NCBI RefSeq assembly: GCF_040712315.1
Contig: NC_134024.1
Coordinates: forward strand, 27,767,158 to 27,831,157
Source of the DNA: Castanea sativa
Taxonomy: Eukaryota > Streptophyta > Magnoliopsida > Fagales > Fagaceae
Length of the DNA stretch: 64,000 nt
Direction: 5' to 3'
The notes beneath the pieces were generated by a model. The model searched no databases. It was given only the letters and a program-made list of their open reading frames with translations, and had not been told where the DNA came from. Position numbers and translations under genes: made by a program. Positions 23,945 to 37,951 of this stretch are shown one piece after another (within the stretch, counting starts at the first letter, position 1; the number at the start of each line of letters is the position of its first letter).

Positions 23945-24165
23945 TTAAATTCTAAATTGGAGTCTAACTTTGCACCTTGTGTCTCATCTAATTTCAAAAT
24001 TTTTGTATCAAGTGAATTATTAGGTACAAAAATCAAAGAGTCTAAATGCAATTAGATTCTTAATTGGAATTTAATTTTGTGCCATGTGTCTCATCTAATT
24101 TTTTAATTTTTGTGACAAGTGAATTATTATGTGCAAAAATCAAAGAGTCTAGATTCAATTAGATT
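23945..24165 (+). repeat. Tandem duplication, about 108 bp x 2
   Basis: Two diverged units share TCTAAATTGGAGT / TCTTAATTGGAAT, TGTGTCTCATCTAATTT and AAAAATCAAAGAGTCTA at a spacing near 108 bp. CA and TA microsatellites follow (24170-24205). Confidence 0.6.
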
Positions 24166-24169
24166 ATAT

Positions 24170-24205
<36 letters not shown>

Positions 24206-25798
24206 TGTGGGAGGAAGAAGTCTGAAAATAAGGAATCATTAAGCGGGATCCACCCGAGGTGCGACTGGCCGGGCTCAACTATTCATCAAATCAGGCCTAG
24301 CCCAGTCAGAAAAATCAAGTCAAGGAAACCGAGGAGGAAAATCTGTCCAAGGAGCCCAAGGAATAGATACTTCTCGAGAGATTGGAAACGAGCAGCCAAA
24401 GCCATAAGGTTGACGGCCGAAGAGGGTCGTAGTGACGTATGAGTGAGAGCAGGAGGAAACTTCCAGATAAAGTACCCATCACCTTCATATTCAATGCACT
24501 ATACTAACTCAGTTTACCATGTTAATGGCAGAGTGACTCTTGAACAGTGCCCTCACAGCTTGCAGCATACTCTACCACCACTAGCAAGACAGTGATGGAA
24601 CAAGCATCTAAAGAACGATATGCAGCCCTCTAGGTGGTAGGCTGGGATGCCATTCAGACGGCTATAAATAAGAAGAAAGGTCCTCCTTGAGGGGGGATCA
24701 GAAAAAGTCTGGAGAGAGAAATACGGAAATAGAGAGAGAAAGTGATCATTTTAATATTGAGAAGTGTATTCCTAAAGAACACCTGCTTTTTGGCCCGAGT
24801 GAGGAAGGACTTAAATAAGAATTTCTCTTTTCCTGATATAATTCCTTATTTGTATTGTCATCTTTACTAATGTAGTTTCTTTAATTACCAACCTGTGGCT
24901 ATAAGAGATCCAAGTGTTGACCTTGACCATTAACCTCGACAAATTAGTTGTATTGGGCCTCCACCCTAGCCCAGTTTGTTAAGTTTTAGACCCCTTAACA
25001 CAATATGTTTAACCTAATATTAAACCAAGTTGATTAACAAGTTTGTTAATTAAAACTAGGTTAAACAAATATGTGTAAAACAAAGGTTTCACAAGACTTA
25101 GACCACTATGAAAGAATTGAAGTTTGTACAATAAGACTTAGACCACTAACATCCTATTGCTACCTCATGTAGAAAGCTTACTACCATGACCACATGACAG
25201 CTCCAAGTCCACAGACTACTTCTTTCTTTGATCTGCAGTAACCACAAGTTCTCTTACTTATTGTGACTTTGAGACACTTCTCAAAAGTTTCAGATCTTCT
25301 TGAAAGTTCTTTATGCAGCAATTGAAGCAACTATCAAGTTCTTGATGTGAATCTTGATCTTGATAGTTCTATGTATGTGTATGAAGGTAAACACCTCTCA
25401 GATCTCATAAAAGATTCAACACACAACTCATCAAAGACCTCTAAAACGTAGCTAGGGTTTTTTCTTTTATACTTGGAGTGAAAGACTTAACCTTACACGT
25501 CATATGGGCTTAGGTTGGTTTGAAACTACTGCAGAAAATTCTTGTTCTGCGAGATTCGATCAATCGAGTCTAATTTTCGATTGATCAAGCCTTGCAAAAT
25601 TTGACCAATAAATTCTTGCAATTACTCGATTCCAAACTTACACTTAACCAAACTTTGAGCAAGTCTAATTCTAGACTCATTGATTTGATCATTGTTTGCC
25701 AACATATACAAAGTGAAGTTTTAATACATTAGTTCCTAAAGTCTTAGAATCTAACACAGTCTCATCGGAGTTGGGCCTGGTTGATTGTTTTGGCCCCT
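24206..25798 (+). mobile_element. LTR of unassigned retrotransposon, interrupted by a solo LTR
   Basis: A likely start is TGTGGGAGGAAG (24206) and a likely end GTTTTGGCCCCTA near 25798. A TATA box (CTATAAATAAG, about 24662) is followed by a purine-rich leader. A family 3 solo LTR splits it at 24977. The target duplication is not readable because the flanks are TA and TG microsatellites. A 107-codon ORF (24119-24442) spans the left border and is not credible. Confidence 0.45.
24977..25756 (-). mobile_element. Solo LTR, Copia-like family 3, copy b
   Basis: On the - strand it starts TGTTAGATTCTAAG and ends GTCTAAAACTTAACA. The flanks CAGTT (24972-24976) and CAGTC (25757-25761) are a target duplication with one mismatch. 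It is the same family as 12886-13771 and 26893-27696. Confidence 0.7.
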
Positions 25799-26440
25799 AT
25801 GTGTGTGTGTGTGTAATTGTAATTGCAATTGTTTTTAAATGTATCCATATATATGCACGAGGTTACACACTTGTGTTTCCTAAATTATGACTCCAATATA
25901 CTAGTGCTTTTTTTTTTTAAAGCATTATAGTAGTAGGCTGCGTCAAATTTCTTAAAAATTGAAAATATATCAAAATTTGAGTGTGCAATTTGTAATTTAA
26001 CCACTAGTGTACAAAGTAAATTAATTGACATAATCATCTAAGTTTCCATGGTATTCATATTTTAAATTAGGGAAAGCTCTGATATTTTTTGAGGATATTG
26101 TACCCATTATGATTATAATAATTTATTATTATACCAACACGTGTTAATCTTCACCATTGTTTCATTAATATAAATAAAAATTAAATTTAAATACTTGAAA
26201 TCAATGATTCTGAATTCTGTTGATATTAATATAATTAATGGGTACGAGAAACCATAGAAAGAGCTTCAATACATTACTAAAATGGTTTGCTTCATGCCGG
26301 TTAGTGAGGTATGTATTCTTTTACCATATCATACTCTGAGTTGATTTTGACCATCGAAACCATGCCCTGTGGAACATGGATATTCAAACCTGGACCACAT
26401 TAATCAGTCATATTTGACATTACGTTACTACTAGTAATGT
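25799..26440. other. AT-rich intergenic sequence
   Basis: A short TG microsatellite lies at 25799-25814. Nothing else is recognised. Confidence 0.5.
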
Positions 26441-26640
26441 CACAGGCTTGAAAAAAAAATCATTTTCAGGGTAATTTCAAAAAAGGATAAAATTGATAGA
26501 CATGCAGAGATACAAACCCTAGATTTAGATGAGAGGAGAGGAAATAAGAGAAGAAGGGAACTAATTATGATTGGAATGTAAAAAAATTGAAAGTTAGAGG
26601 ACTGAAGTGAATACAAGTGAATTTAGAAGATTGAATTTAA

Positions 26641-27743
26641 TTTTACGCTACATTTGTTTCGCTATAAAATATTTTCAAATGTAAAATTTTTTATTGAAAG
26701 CATTTTAAATAAATTTTTTTTTTATAAAAATTTTATAGTGTTTGGGTGTTTTTTTGAAAACGCAACCTAGCAAATCCAACACCACAATCAGCCCACAACA
26801 CCCTTAACCCATTAACACCCCAATGATGAGCTCACTGAACCATCAATACCACCAAACTACCTCCTCCAACACCACCAAAACTAGTGCTATTGTGTTAGAT
26901 TCTAAATATTTAGTCAAAAATGTTTATGTTCTAAATATGTTGTATTTTGGCAAACCGAGAACAAAAATATGTCTACTATAAGATTTTAGGGTCTTTGAAT
27001 TGTTTTAGACATTGCTCAAGTTGATACAAGTCAAGATTCAAGAACATACAAGTTGCATAAATAAGAATTGAAGAATTGTCAAGCTCGACCGAATTGAGAA
27101 AAGCCTTCAACCGATCGAACTGCAATCTGCCAAATTTTAATTGAAGCTCAACAGCTTGCGAAACGTTTAGGGTTTGAGTCTAACACTAATAGGTATAAAA
27201 GGAACCTAATACACGTTTTTCAAGTCTTGAGAGTTACTCCTATGAGATCTGCCAGGTTCTGTGGCCTTCTAACTCTACAAGCACCTACCAGAGATCAAAT
27301 CCATATTACTAGTACTGGTGGAGTAAAGTTTCTGCCAAGCCTTTAGCTATCAAGCATATTGAAGATCAAAACATGAACAGGTGGTTCATGTGAGAATAGA
27401 TCCAGATCAAGAAAGTCTGTGAAGTTCAGAGCCCAGTTTGGTAATTGTGTTAGATTTACTATGGATTGGTATTCTTGATTATAAATCTCAACTTGATATA
27501 GTGGATTGTTCTCTTGGGATGATTCCCGCAAGTTTTTTACCTTGAAACGAGTTGTTTAATTGGTTTTTTTGGGTCATCACATATTGTGTTATTTACTTTT
27601 CCCCCGTGTTTATTTCATGTGATGAATGTTTAACCTAGATCTAACCTAAGTAACAAGGTTAAACAAACTGTGCTTTCCAATGGTCTAAACTTAACATGCT
27701 GCAAACCACCACCACCCAAAAGCCAAATTGGAAAGCAAAAAAA

Positions 27744-27787
<44 letters not shown>

Positions 27788-28020
27788 AAAATAAAATACA
27801 ACAACAAATAGACAAACAAACAAAATCATGAGAAGAAAAAGCCTTCAACTCATGGGATTGGTGAGATCGGAGCAATAGCAAGCAATGGCGACAACAACTC
27901 CAACGAATGACCATCGTTTGCAGTTTGAGAGAGGGAGAGACAAGAGGTAATGGTTCTGCGTTGGGGGGGTGGGGGGTCATGTTTTGAAAAACATTTTACT
28001 TGTTAAAAATAAAGTTTGAT
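26641..28020. mobile_element. Possible transposon remnant sharing its interior with the MULE
   Basis: Apart from the solo LTR inside it, this stretch repeats the AGCAAATCCAACACCACA and CCTCCAACACCACC sequence and the region around ATCGTGAGATCGG/ATCATGAGAAG seen at 21655-21870. Its outer parts (TTTGTTTCGCTATAAAATA) differ from the MULE ends. Borders were not found. Confidence 0.35.
26893..27696 (+). mobile_element. Solo LTR, Copia-like family 3, copy c
   Basis: It starts TGTTAGATTCTAAATATTT and ends GGTCTAAACTTAACA. It has the family's GTTGGCAAA..GAGAAC block and a TATAAAAGGAA box near 27195. The flanks TATTG and TGCTG match only 3 of 5, so the duplication has decayed or the border is off by a few bases. 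It interrupts a segment related to 21655-21870. Confidence 0.6.
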
Positions 28021-28099
28021 TGGACAATGAAAGGTTTTCTTAGAATACGTAAAGCTTGGAATGTGTAAAGATTGGAATATGTAAAGATGTATATTTATG

Positions 28100-29080
28100 G
28101 GAGATGTATATTGTGTTCATTGTTGTAGCCTTATCTCTTAAACTCAAAAGACATCCTAAGGTTATATATTTGTGGGATTGTTTTACTATAATTGTATAGA
28201 TCTAAGTGATATTGACTAAAGATTGTGGATGATCACTTGAATACAAGATTTTATCTATATATACTCCTTGTTTTCTTCTCACTTAGTTTTATCTATTTAT
28301 CTTATTTTACAACATGTTATCAGCACGAGACTCTACCTAATTTCGAAAGCATGTTATTCTTTATTTGTTCTTCAATCATTAAAAGCTATTTATGTAGTGA
28401 TCTCAACTCACATTAAGTTTTTCTTCCCAAGAATTAATAATTTTATTATTCTATTTATTTGTCATCACATTTATTTATGCTTAAAAGTTTTAGTGTTTAG
28501 TTAATGGATTATAATCTTATGGGTTTCTCACTAAACATAAGATTACATGTATTTTATCTTAAACATATTAAATTTATATGTGACACTTGTCTATTAATTT
28601 TGGATACAAATTAATAAAGTAATTATGTATCAAGGATTCTTGATGAGATCCATGTTAATATATTAAATCATGGAGATACTATTATGGACGACAACAAAGT
28701 ATCCTAAAAGGATCATGCAAAATCAATGATTTTTACTTGTCAACATCTCTATGAAAAATGAAAACTTTACAATAAAAGAACCCTTACATATGTGGAAGAA
28801 ATACAAGTTCTAGAAGAACTTGTTCATCCTAAAAGCTTAGTATGATGTGTACATGAAGTTGCAATAATCTAAAGGTGCAAATGATTATAATTTGGCACTT
28901 TAAAATTAGCCCACAATTAAAATTATGTGATAGAGGACACCTATATCATGCTTTGAATGTGCTCCTATATCAGTACTATCGAGTGAATAAGTTTATGAAG
29001 TATTTTGAACTAATATCTTGTCTTCTAGTGGCAAAACAAAACAATGTGATATAAATACTAGAGCTAATTAAGACCCCCAA
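28100..29080 (+). pseudogene. Copia remnant: LTR end, primer site and gag fragment
   Basis: A probable LTR 3' part ends in TTTTACAACA, followed by a primer-site-like TGTTATCAGCACGAG (28314-28328). A degraded gag follows, of which FMKYFELISCLLVAKQNN (about 28993-29047) is still readable and matches a Copia gag block I recognise. Many stops are present. The LTR start was not found. Confidence 0.5.
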
Positions 29081-29290
29081 ATTTTAAATTACGGCTTAAT
29101 TATTTTTAAGTATTGTACCTAAGTTTCATCATCTCATAAATGTGATATTAAAATTTTTCTAAAATAGTCTATTAATTAACAAATTATTTAAGAGCACTTG
29201 CTATTTCTTTTAAATGTGGTGTAAGATTTTCTTTTGGATAGATAAGATAGGATTTGAACCTATGACATTGATTTCATGATGATCGTGTTG

Positions 29291-29294
<4 letters not shown>

Positions 29295-29321
<27 letters not shown>

Positions 29322-29322
29322 C
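29295..29322. repeat. GA microsatellite
   Basis: An uninterrupted run of about 14 GA units. Confidence 0.9.
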
Positions 29323-29469
29323 AAAGGAGTTACATGGTTTATCCTAATAGCTTATGTCCTTGAAAAAAGTTTTTTGTGGTTATATCTTTATTTTATTTTC
29401 AAGTGTGTTACAGAGAACCCTAAAAAGGGTATTTGTAGGAGCTATATGAGTTAGTGTAACCGTAATTGG

Positions 29470-29657
29470 ACTTTACAATATATTTTTGCCTATTGTATAC
29501 CATTATATATATGCACATAACAAACTTAATATCTTTAACATAATGGATCCATATTCAATTTGAACTTTACAATATATTTTTGCCTATTGTATACCATTAT
29601 ATATATGCACATAACAAACTTAATATCTTTAACATAATGGATCCATATTCAATTTGA
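29470..29657. repeat. Perfect 94-bp tandem duplication
   Basis: Units 29470-29563 and 29564-29657 are identical, so the duplication is recent or could be an assembly artefact. Confidence 0.9.
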
Positions 29658-30585
29658 ATTCAATAAAAGAAGTATTGAAACCATTTATTTTACGAGTTCT
29701 TTGTAACCCAAAGAATTTGAGACCTATAAGTGGATGGGATGCTGAGCTGGATTGGCCAGTAAATACGTTATAGGGTAATGGTTTATGACAAACTATATGC
29801 AAGTTTACATATGGCAAGTTACCATCTATAAAATTTGGAAGGGTGTGAATGAAAGAGTTCACAATAGTCAAATGAAGAGTGAAAAGGTGCTACAAAAAGA
29901 TATCTGTGCTAATAATAATAATAACAATAACAATAACTATCCTACATACTGCTGGTTTAGACTTGGGCCACCATTTTAAACAAGAAGACAAATGTTTCTT
30001 TAGACTTCCTATTTCTAGGAAATTGAGATCTGGTGCAATAGTCTTATTACACCATACAATATCACTTTTGATAGCCAGGATTAAAGGTTCAAAAACTTAC
30101 TTTTAATATCAATCATTGAATAAAAATTTTATTTTTTATAAATTTTCACCACTTTACCTTTTCAACACGTTTCTCTCACAATTCCATTTCGAGTAGGGAC
30201 GGAACTAGAATTTGAGCTTAAGGGGCAGAACAAAGGTTTTAATTTAGTGCAGAGGTCATTTTAATTTAGTTAAAATCATAAAGAAATTAAATATTTCAGT
30301 ACCATTTGAGATTATCGCTATATATTATATTTAATTTAATTATAAATTAGAATCCCACTTTTTTATTTTTTTTTATTTAAGAGCTTTTAAAAATGTAAAT
30401 TCAAATATCTATTTTTTAAGCTATAATTCAAATATCTAACTTAATAATATATTGCACAAGACACATTTAGATTCCTATCACACCTCAATATATATAAAAA
30501 GAAAAATAAAATAGATAAAAGGTAGGAAAAAGAAATATGTGGAGAAGTGAATCTCACGTGTACGTTGAGTAGATTTCTTTTGGGC
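29658..30585. other. Intergenic; possible hAT MITE end at 30192
   Basis: GTAGGGACGGAACTAGAA and GAGCTTAAGGGGC near 30192-30227 resemble the 5' end of plant hAT MITEs, but no partner end or duplication was found. The rest is AT-rich with an AAT repeat near 29911. Confidence 0.35.
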
Positions 30586-30769
30586 AAAACAAAATAGTAA
30601 AAATCCCATATGTGCGTCTGTCATTTTTTACCAAAAGTTTAAAAGTAGATATAGGAAAGGTAAAAAACCTCTGGAGAAAACAAGAAGGCAGTGAGCTGGA
30701 GGAGAAATTGAAGCAGAAGAAAGAAGAAAATAATAGAGAGGATGGCAGCGAGCTGGTGGAGAAATCGAA

Positions 30770-30809
30770 GCCAAAGAAGAAGAAGAAGAAGAAGAAGAAG
30801 AAGAAGAAG
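30770..30809. repeat. GAA microsatellite
   Basis: About 13 GAA units; shorter and interrupted in copy A (10667-10685). ORFs on both strands here are low-complexity artefacts. Confidence 0.85.
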
Positions 30810-31629
30810 ATGGATCCCTACTATTCAAACATCAGACATCATCACCCATAACAGTATGACAGTGCAGACAAAAAGGAGCACAAAGATTCAGATAAATATT
30901 TTGGGCTGATTTGCATGCAAGTGTCTAACTTGATTCATATAACTACTAAAAATTTTTTCGAGCATCGCCATAAAATTTAAAAATAGTTCCTAAAGTCAAC
31001 CCTTGTGTTAAAAATTACAAAACATGGGCAACCCAATTCTAAATGGGCCTTAATGCAATTAAAATATTGGTACGCTACCCTTAAATAGTGTACGTTGTCT
31101 TGTATATGGCGTGCAATCGTCCTTGTTTCGAACACCCATATAAAAGATAATCAAATCCTACGCTTGAAATCACCCTTTGAGCTTCAGCAAAAAAAAGAAA
31201 TCACCTTTGAGCAACCACTTTATAACCCTACTTAATTTACTAACAAAATTTATGTTAAAACATCCCCTATAGTTGCTCAATAGTTTTGAGGTTCAATTCC
31301 CTGTTTTGCTTTACTGACTAATTGATTTGAGAGTGTGTAACAAGCATTGTTTGAAGGGGGGAAAAAAGCCTTAACAAAGCAACTTCTTCCAATTCTTGAG
31401 GGGACTGATAAAAATTTGAACTTAATAAAGCATTGTTTGATAAAAATTTGTTTGGTGAGTCCCTTGCTCATTTTCTTTTTTTCCTCCTTTTCCTTTTGGA
31501 TTCTAAAATATGTGTGATTTCTAGGGGTTTTTAAGTTAAGTTTAGAGTTTCTGTTTATACACATTTTATTCAATTGGTCTGGTAATTTGGCAATAAGATT
31601 AGTTTTTGAATTATGGATAACATCCCATC

Positions 31630-33812
31630 TAGGAATGACAAAGGGTCGGGTTCGGGCCGGGTTTTTACATACCCGTACCCGACCCGCGGGCCAAGACCCG
31701 AAACCCGGACCCGGCCCGAATAATAATCGGGTTTTTTTCTCGGGGCCCAGACCTGTCCCGCCGGGCCCCGTTTAACTTATTGGGCCCAAATTTAGCCCAA
31801 CCAAAAAAAAAAAAAAATTTTGAAGCCCATTAAAATTTTTTCCCTAAATTCAAGCTCATTCAAGTCATTTAACATGGCCAAAATGCCAAAATTTGCCCTG
31901 TTATATGGTAGCCAAATCATTTACCTCCATTTATATCATTATATGGCACCCAAAATCATCTTATATGGCAATAAATTACTTAAAAGGCTACAAAATAAAT
32001 CTCACAAGTCTAAGAAATTACAAAATGTCTTATCCTCCACAAATCAACAAATTAAAAAGACTAAGAAATTGCAAATGGTTTAGAATAATTACAAACCAAC
32101 AAATTAATCTAACAAGTCTAAGAAATTAAAACGGCTACTAAATTATTACAAAATGTTTAATCGTCCACAACTGTGACACAACTCCCATCCTCTTCATTAG
32201 GCTCTCCATCATCAAGAATTGTTTGAAGATCACAATCACCAGACATAGTTGAAGAACCTACAACAACAATGAATTAAAAAATGGAATAAACTTCATCAAT
32301 TTGTAAGAAGCAAATATAAAAATACAATTTTGATTTTATAAATAAAAATTAGACAATTACTAACCGTTGATTTCACTCCATAACCAATTCTGAGCACACA
32401 TCATTGCCTCAAATTCAACAAGAATTACCAAAACCCAACATACCCCATATTTCAAATTCACCAAACTGTTTAACCACAAAATTCAAAATTACCAAAACCC
32501 AACATGGAAATTCCAAACCCAAAAATATTCACTCCAGCAAATATTAAGCACTATAATATCAATTTTCATTAGATTAAGCACTCCAGCAAGTATTCACTCC
32601 AACAAACGCAAATATTAAGCTCTCATTTTCTTGGGGTCTAGGCAGCCTTAGGGTGATTTCATTTCAAGTACTAGCTAAAGAAAATGACAAATTAATTTAT
32701 GACTAGTCCAAAAATAAAAGTAACAAAGACAAATTCCAACCACATGAAATCAAATTATACACAAATAGGGTAAACGAAAAAGAAAAAAACACAACGCAGA
32801 ATATTCACAGCAACATTTCGCCGACTTTGACTACTTCCAATCCAGCATTCAACAATTCAAATAACATCGAAAAATTAAATTAAATAAATAATAAAAATAA
32901 TAATAATAATAACTCAATCTACCTCACAATTTTTGATTCTTCAGCCAAAAAAAATTTTAAAAATCAGCAAATCGTAGAGATGAGCGCACAAAAAACCTGT
33001 TTGTACAACAATGACCCTGGTTTGTTTTTGTGTGTACAACAGCAATGAAAATGAAATCAAAATTCCAACTATCAATTGTAAAGTTTGCTACAGAATCACC
33101 CAAGTCTATGGACTCACACACTCACCATACAGAACTCACACACTCTTGTTTTCACATATTACCCTCTTTTTCCCTTCCATTTAAAGGTCCCCAATATTCA
33201 TTCTCAGAAACTCAGAAAAGCTATAGATTTTAAAGAGAGAGAGAAGGAGTAAAGAAATGAAGAGAAAGAGAGGAAGAGAAATCAGATCGAGATGGAAATG
33301 AAGGCACGTACCTAATCAGATCGAGATGGAAATGAACGGATCTGAGAGAGAGAGAGAGGCCGCGAGGCGAGATGGCTGCGGGCTGCGGGCTGAGGCGAGA
33401 TGGCTGCGGGCTGAGGGCAGGGCTGGCTGAGGCAGGGCTGTGCTGAGGCAAGAGACGAGAGGGCTGAGGGTGGCTGGGTGAGAGAGGCGGCTGTGTGTGT
33501 GGAGTGAGTAGAGAGTAGAGAGTTAGGGTTACAACTTACAAAATCAGAAAAAAAAAAAATATATATATATATATAAGGGGTAATTTAGTAATTTAGTATA
33601 CTGGGTATTTAACCGGGTATTTATCCGGGTCGGGTTTCGGGCCGGGTCTGGATTTTTTTGATAAAACCTGGATCCGACCCGGACCCGCTTCGGGGGTTTT
33701 TTTTTTAAAAACCCATACCCGACCCTATTCTTTATCGGACCGGGTAAAACCCGGCCCATTAGGGTCGAGCTAGATCGGGTATCCGCGGGTCGGATTTAAA
33801 TTTCCATCCCTA
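31630..33812 (-). mobile_element. Ac/Ds-like hAT element, 2183 bp, internally deleted (TSD ATCCCATC)
   Basis: Inverted ends TAGGAATG (left) and complement TAGGGATG (right) match the Ac-type terminus TAGGGATG. Perfect 8-bp duplications lie at 31622-31629 and 33813-33820; copy A has the single empty site at 12270-12277. Both ends carry many CCGGG/CGGGTC repeats, like the subterminal transposase sites of this family. A probable remnant of a transposase 3' exon is on the - strand at 32162-32260, an acidic tail ending DDGEPNEEDGSC...VVDD and a stop. The right part (33235-33540), with GA-rich and GCGGGCTG-rich repeats, may be the old 5' leader. The catalytic domain is missing, so it needs a helper. 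Confidence 0.85.
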
Positions 33813-33820
33813 ATCCCATC

Positions 33821-35528
<1,708 letters not shown>

Positions 35529-36499
35529 TACTACAAAAAACTCATCCTACACCAGCGTTTTTTCCCAATGGTTTTGAAAACTACTACTGTAGGAGAGGTA
35601 CAGGCTTTTAGACATTGCCCCTATAGGTTAACCTATTATGGTAGTTTAATGCCAACACTTTTTTGCATAACATTCTACACTTGCAGAATGTATTTTTTTT
35701 GGTATATATATATTCACCGATATGGTGTAAGTAAATATATTTAGTTGGTTGGGCAGTTTAAAGTGTATCTGTTTTGGTATTTGGTAATGTATTTTGATTA
35801 CCTATAATGAGGATGTTAAAGTAAAATGTAGGAAAACAATATAGGTGCTTGGAAAATATATATACACATACACACACCTATAACGACGGTTATAAAACCG
35901 TTGGTATAAGGTGTATCTCTATTTCTTTAAATACCTTGTAGTGGCAGTTCTGAAACCACAGGCATAGGCAGAGCCTATTACAGCATTTTAAAAACGCTGA
36001 TATATGACATATTTTTATATCCTTAAATACCCTATAGTGGCGGCTTTTAAATAGCAGGCATAAGTGGGGCTCATTACAGCAGTTTTAGGAAGCAAAAAGC
36101 ACTAGTATAGGGTAAAGAAAACTGCCATTAAATGTAAAAAAAAAAAAAAAAAGAGTCCTATAACGACAATTTTAAACCATTGTTATAGGTTCACCTACAA
36201 CGGCGGTTTTCATTTTTAAAAAGCGCTAGTATAGGTCTTAAAACTGTTGATGAAGGTAATCACAAAACTTAAAAAAAAAAAAGCGCCGAGATAGGGCTTC
36301 AAAACTGCTGGGACCTATACCGATGGTTTTAAAATTCTTGGTGTACGTCTATCGGACCTATTGTCACATTCGTTGTGCAACACTACAAAGCGTTGGGAAA
36401 AAAAGCACCAAGATAGAGTATTTTGGTCTATAATAGCACTTTTTGGGGCTAATAGCCATGGTTTAAAAAGTCCGCAATAGCCCTAGTTTTTTTGTAGTG
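35529..36499. mobile_element. CACTA-type non-autonomous element made of subterminal repeats
   Basis: The ends are TACTACAAAAAACT and AGTTTTTTTGTAGTG, i.e. CACTACAAAAAAACT with one change at the left. Nearly the whole interior is variants of a short palindromic motif (CGGTTTT-AAAACCG with TATAG flanks) in both directions at 40-80 bp spacing, as in CACTA subterminal transposase-binding repeats. A 3-bp duplication is not clear (TGA at the left, ACA at the right). Copy A lacks it. Confidence 0.7.
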
Positions 36500-36812
36500 A
36501 CATTTCTTGTTGCTTGGTAATATATTTGTGAGGATATATTTGTTTAGTAATGATGGTGAATTGCCCTTATAAATTAATTATTTGTGAAGGTGTGGTTGCA
36601 AAATCCCTTTTAGCAACAAGAGCAAAATCTCTTTTTGTTATATATATATTGAATTGTTTTATGCTAGTGCATACACTATAGAGTAAAATGACCATAATTT
36701 CCTCTAAAAAAAACTTCACAGTGTACTCTGTAGTAATTGAAATGATCATTCGGCTCTTAAAACATCAATTTAACACTATTTGATGCGTTACAAATTAGAG
36801 AGACATCATTTC
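36500..36812. other. Copy B flank, partner of A 14990-15055 and 17536-17700
   Basis: No gene. It joins parts that in copy A are separated by the 2.26-kb solo LTR and about 130 bp of CACTA-like sequence. Confidence 0.6.
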
Positions 36813-37890
36813 TGTTAAGTTATGGTTTTTTACAAAACATTTGTGTTGGCTTTATTCTATGACAAAAAGTGTTGTAATTGCATTAATTTTTTTTTCTTGT
36901 ATTTTGTGGGATTTAACTGTAATAGATAAGTGTGAGAGATTGGTGAATTATCAAGTATGCAATGAAGATCAGTGAAGTTTCGCAACTAGCTTGCAAGTAA
37001 AGAAACCTGTGAAAAGGCCACATGTGGAACACATAATTAGAAGCTGAAGAGTCATGCCAGCCTGTCATTTCACAAGTACTTCGCGAGAAAGGCTATCTTG
37101 TGAGGTACCCGCGAAACTCTTCGTTTGACAAAAATAAAGAGCGCTTTCCTAAATTCTTTACACACATACATTATATATACCCTTATTACCCACAAAATTG
37201 AAAGTAGGGTTATTTTAAAAGAAAACCTTAGAGAGGTTTCTACAACACACCCACCCTTGTTAGAGAGAGCTAATCATCCTCAATAGAGAAATCCTGTAGC
37301 CTCTTCTCTTTTCCCTCTCCCACTGTTATACCTTGAGAGAAGGTTTGTATCGAAACACAACCCACACATATTCAGAGTGTAGAGAGTGTTTTGGAGCTTG
37401 GGAAGCATTTTGAAATTTGTCAAAAGAAGTCGGTGAGGCTTGGCGGATGCAATCAGGTAGTATTGCGGGATTTGGATAACTAGTGAAGACAAAACTCCGA
37501 GAAGTTCGTTGGTAGTTGGAGCTTGGAGGGCTCATGTACATTGGGTAGATTAGGTTTGGAGGGTTTTTTATTTTTTTAATATTCATGTACTCCAACTTAT
37601 TCACTAGTGGATTGATTTCGACTTAGAGGGTAGAGGAAGTTTTTCGCCGAGTTCTTCGGTTTTCTCTTTGATAACACGTCTTGGTGTTATCTTGTGTTTG
37701 TATCTCTTTTTCCTATTTTTTAAGCTTTACATTTATTGCTTATTGTACTTACTTATGGCTTAAAGTAGTGTTATTGATTTATTGTGCATGCTTTATTCTT
37801 GTTGCTCCAAGTTAGAGTGTAAACATTAAGCTGTAATTTAAAATTGAGGGTCTAAATAAGCATAGTATTTTCACACTAATTGAGCTTTCA
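36813..37890 (+). mobile_element. Solo LTR, Copia family 2, 1078 bp (TSD ATTTC)
   Basis: It starts TGTTAAGTTATGG and ends GAGCTTTCA, like the LTR at 9392-10453, with blocks such as GTGGATTGATTTCGACTT-type sequence shared throughout. Perfect duplications ATTTC lie at 36808-36812 and 37891-37895. It sits between the 3' flank and last exon of the TPS fragment; copy A has no insertion there. Confidence 0.9.
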
Positions 37891-37951
37891 ATTTCAATTT
37901 ATGGTTTGTCACTTGAACACTAATTCTCCATGAATTATTGTAGAATTAATT

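Noticed and set aside
33230..33451. Ser/Pro-rich ORF on the - strand
   Set aside because: GA-rich and GCGGGCTG-rich repeats in the end of a hAT element explain it.
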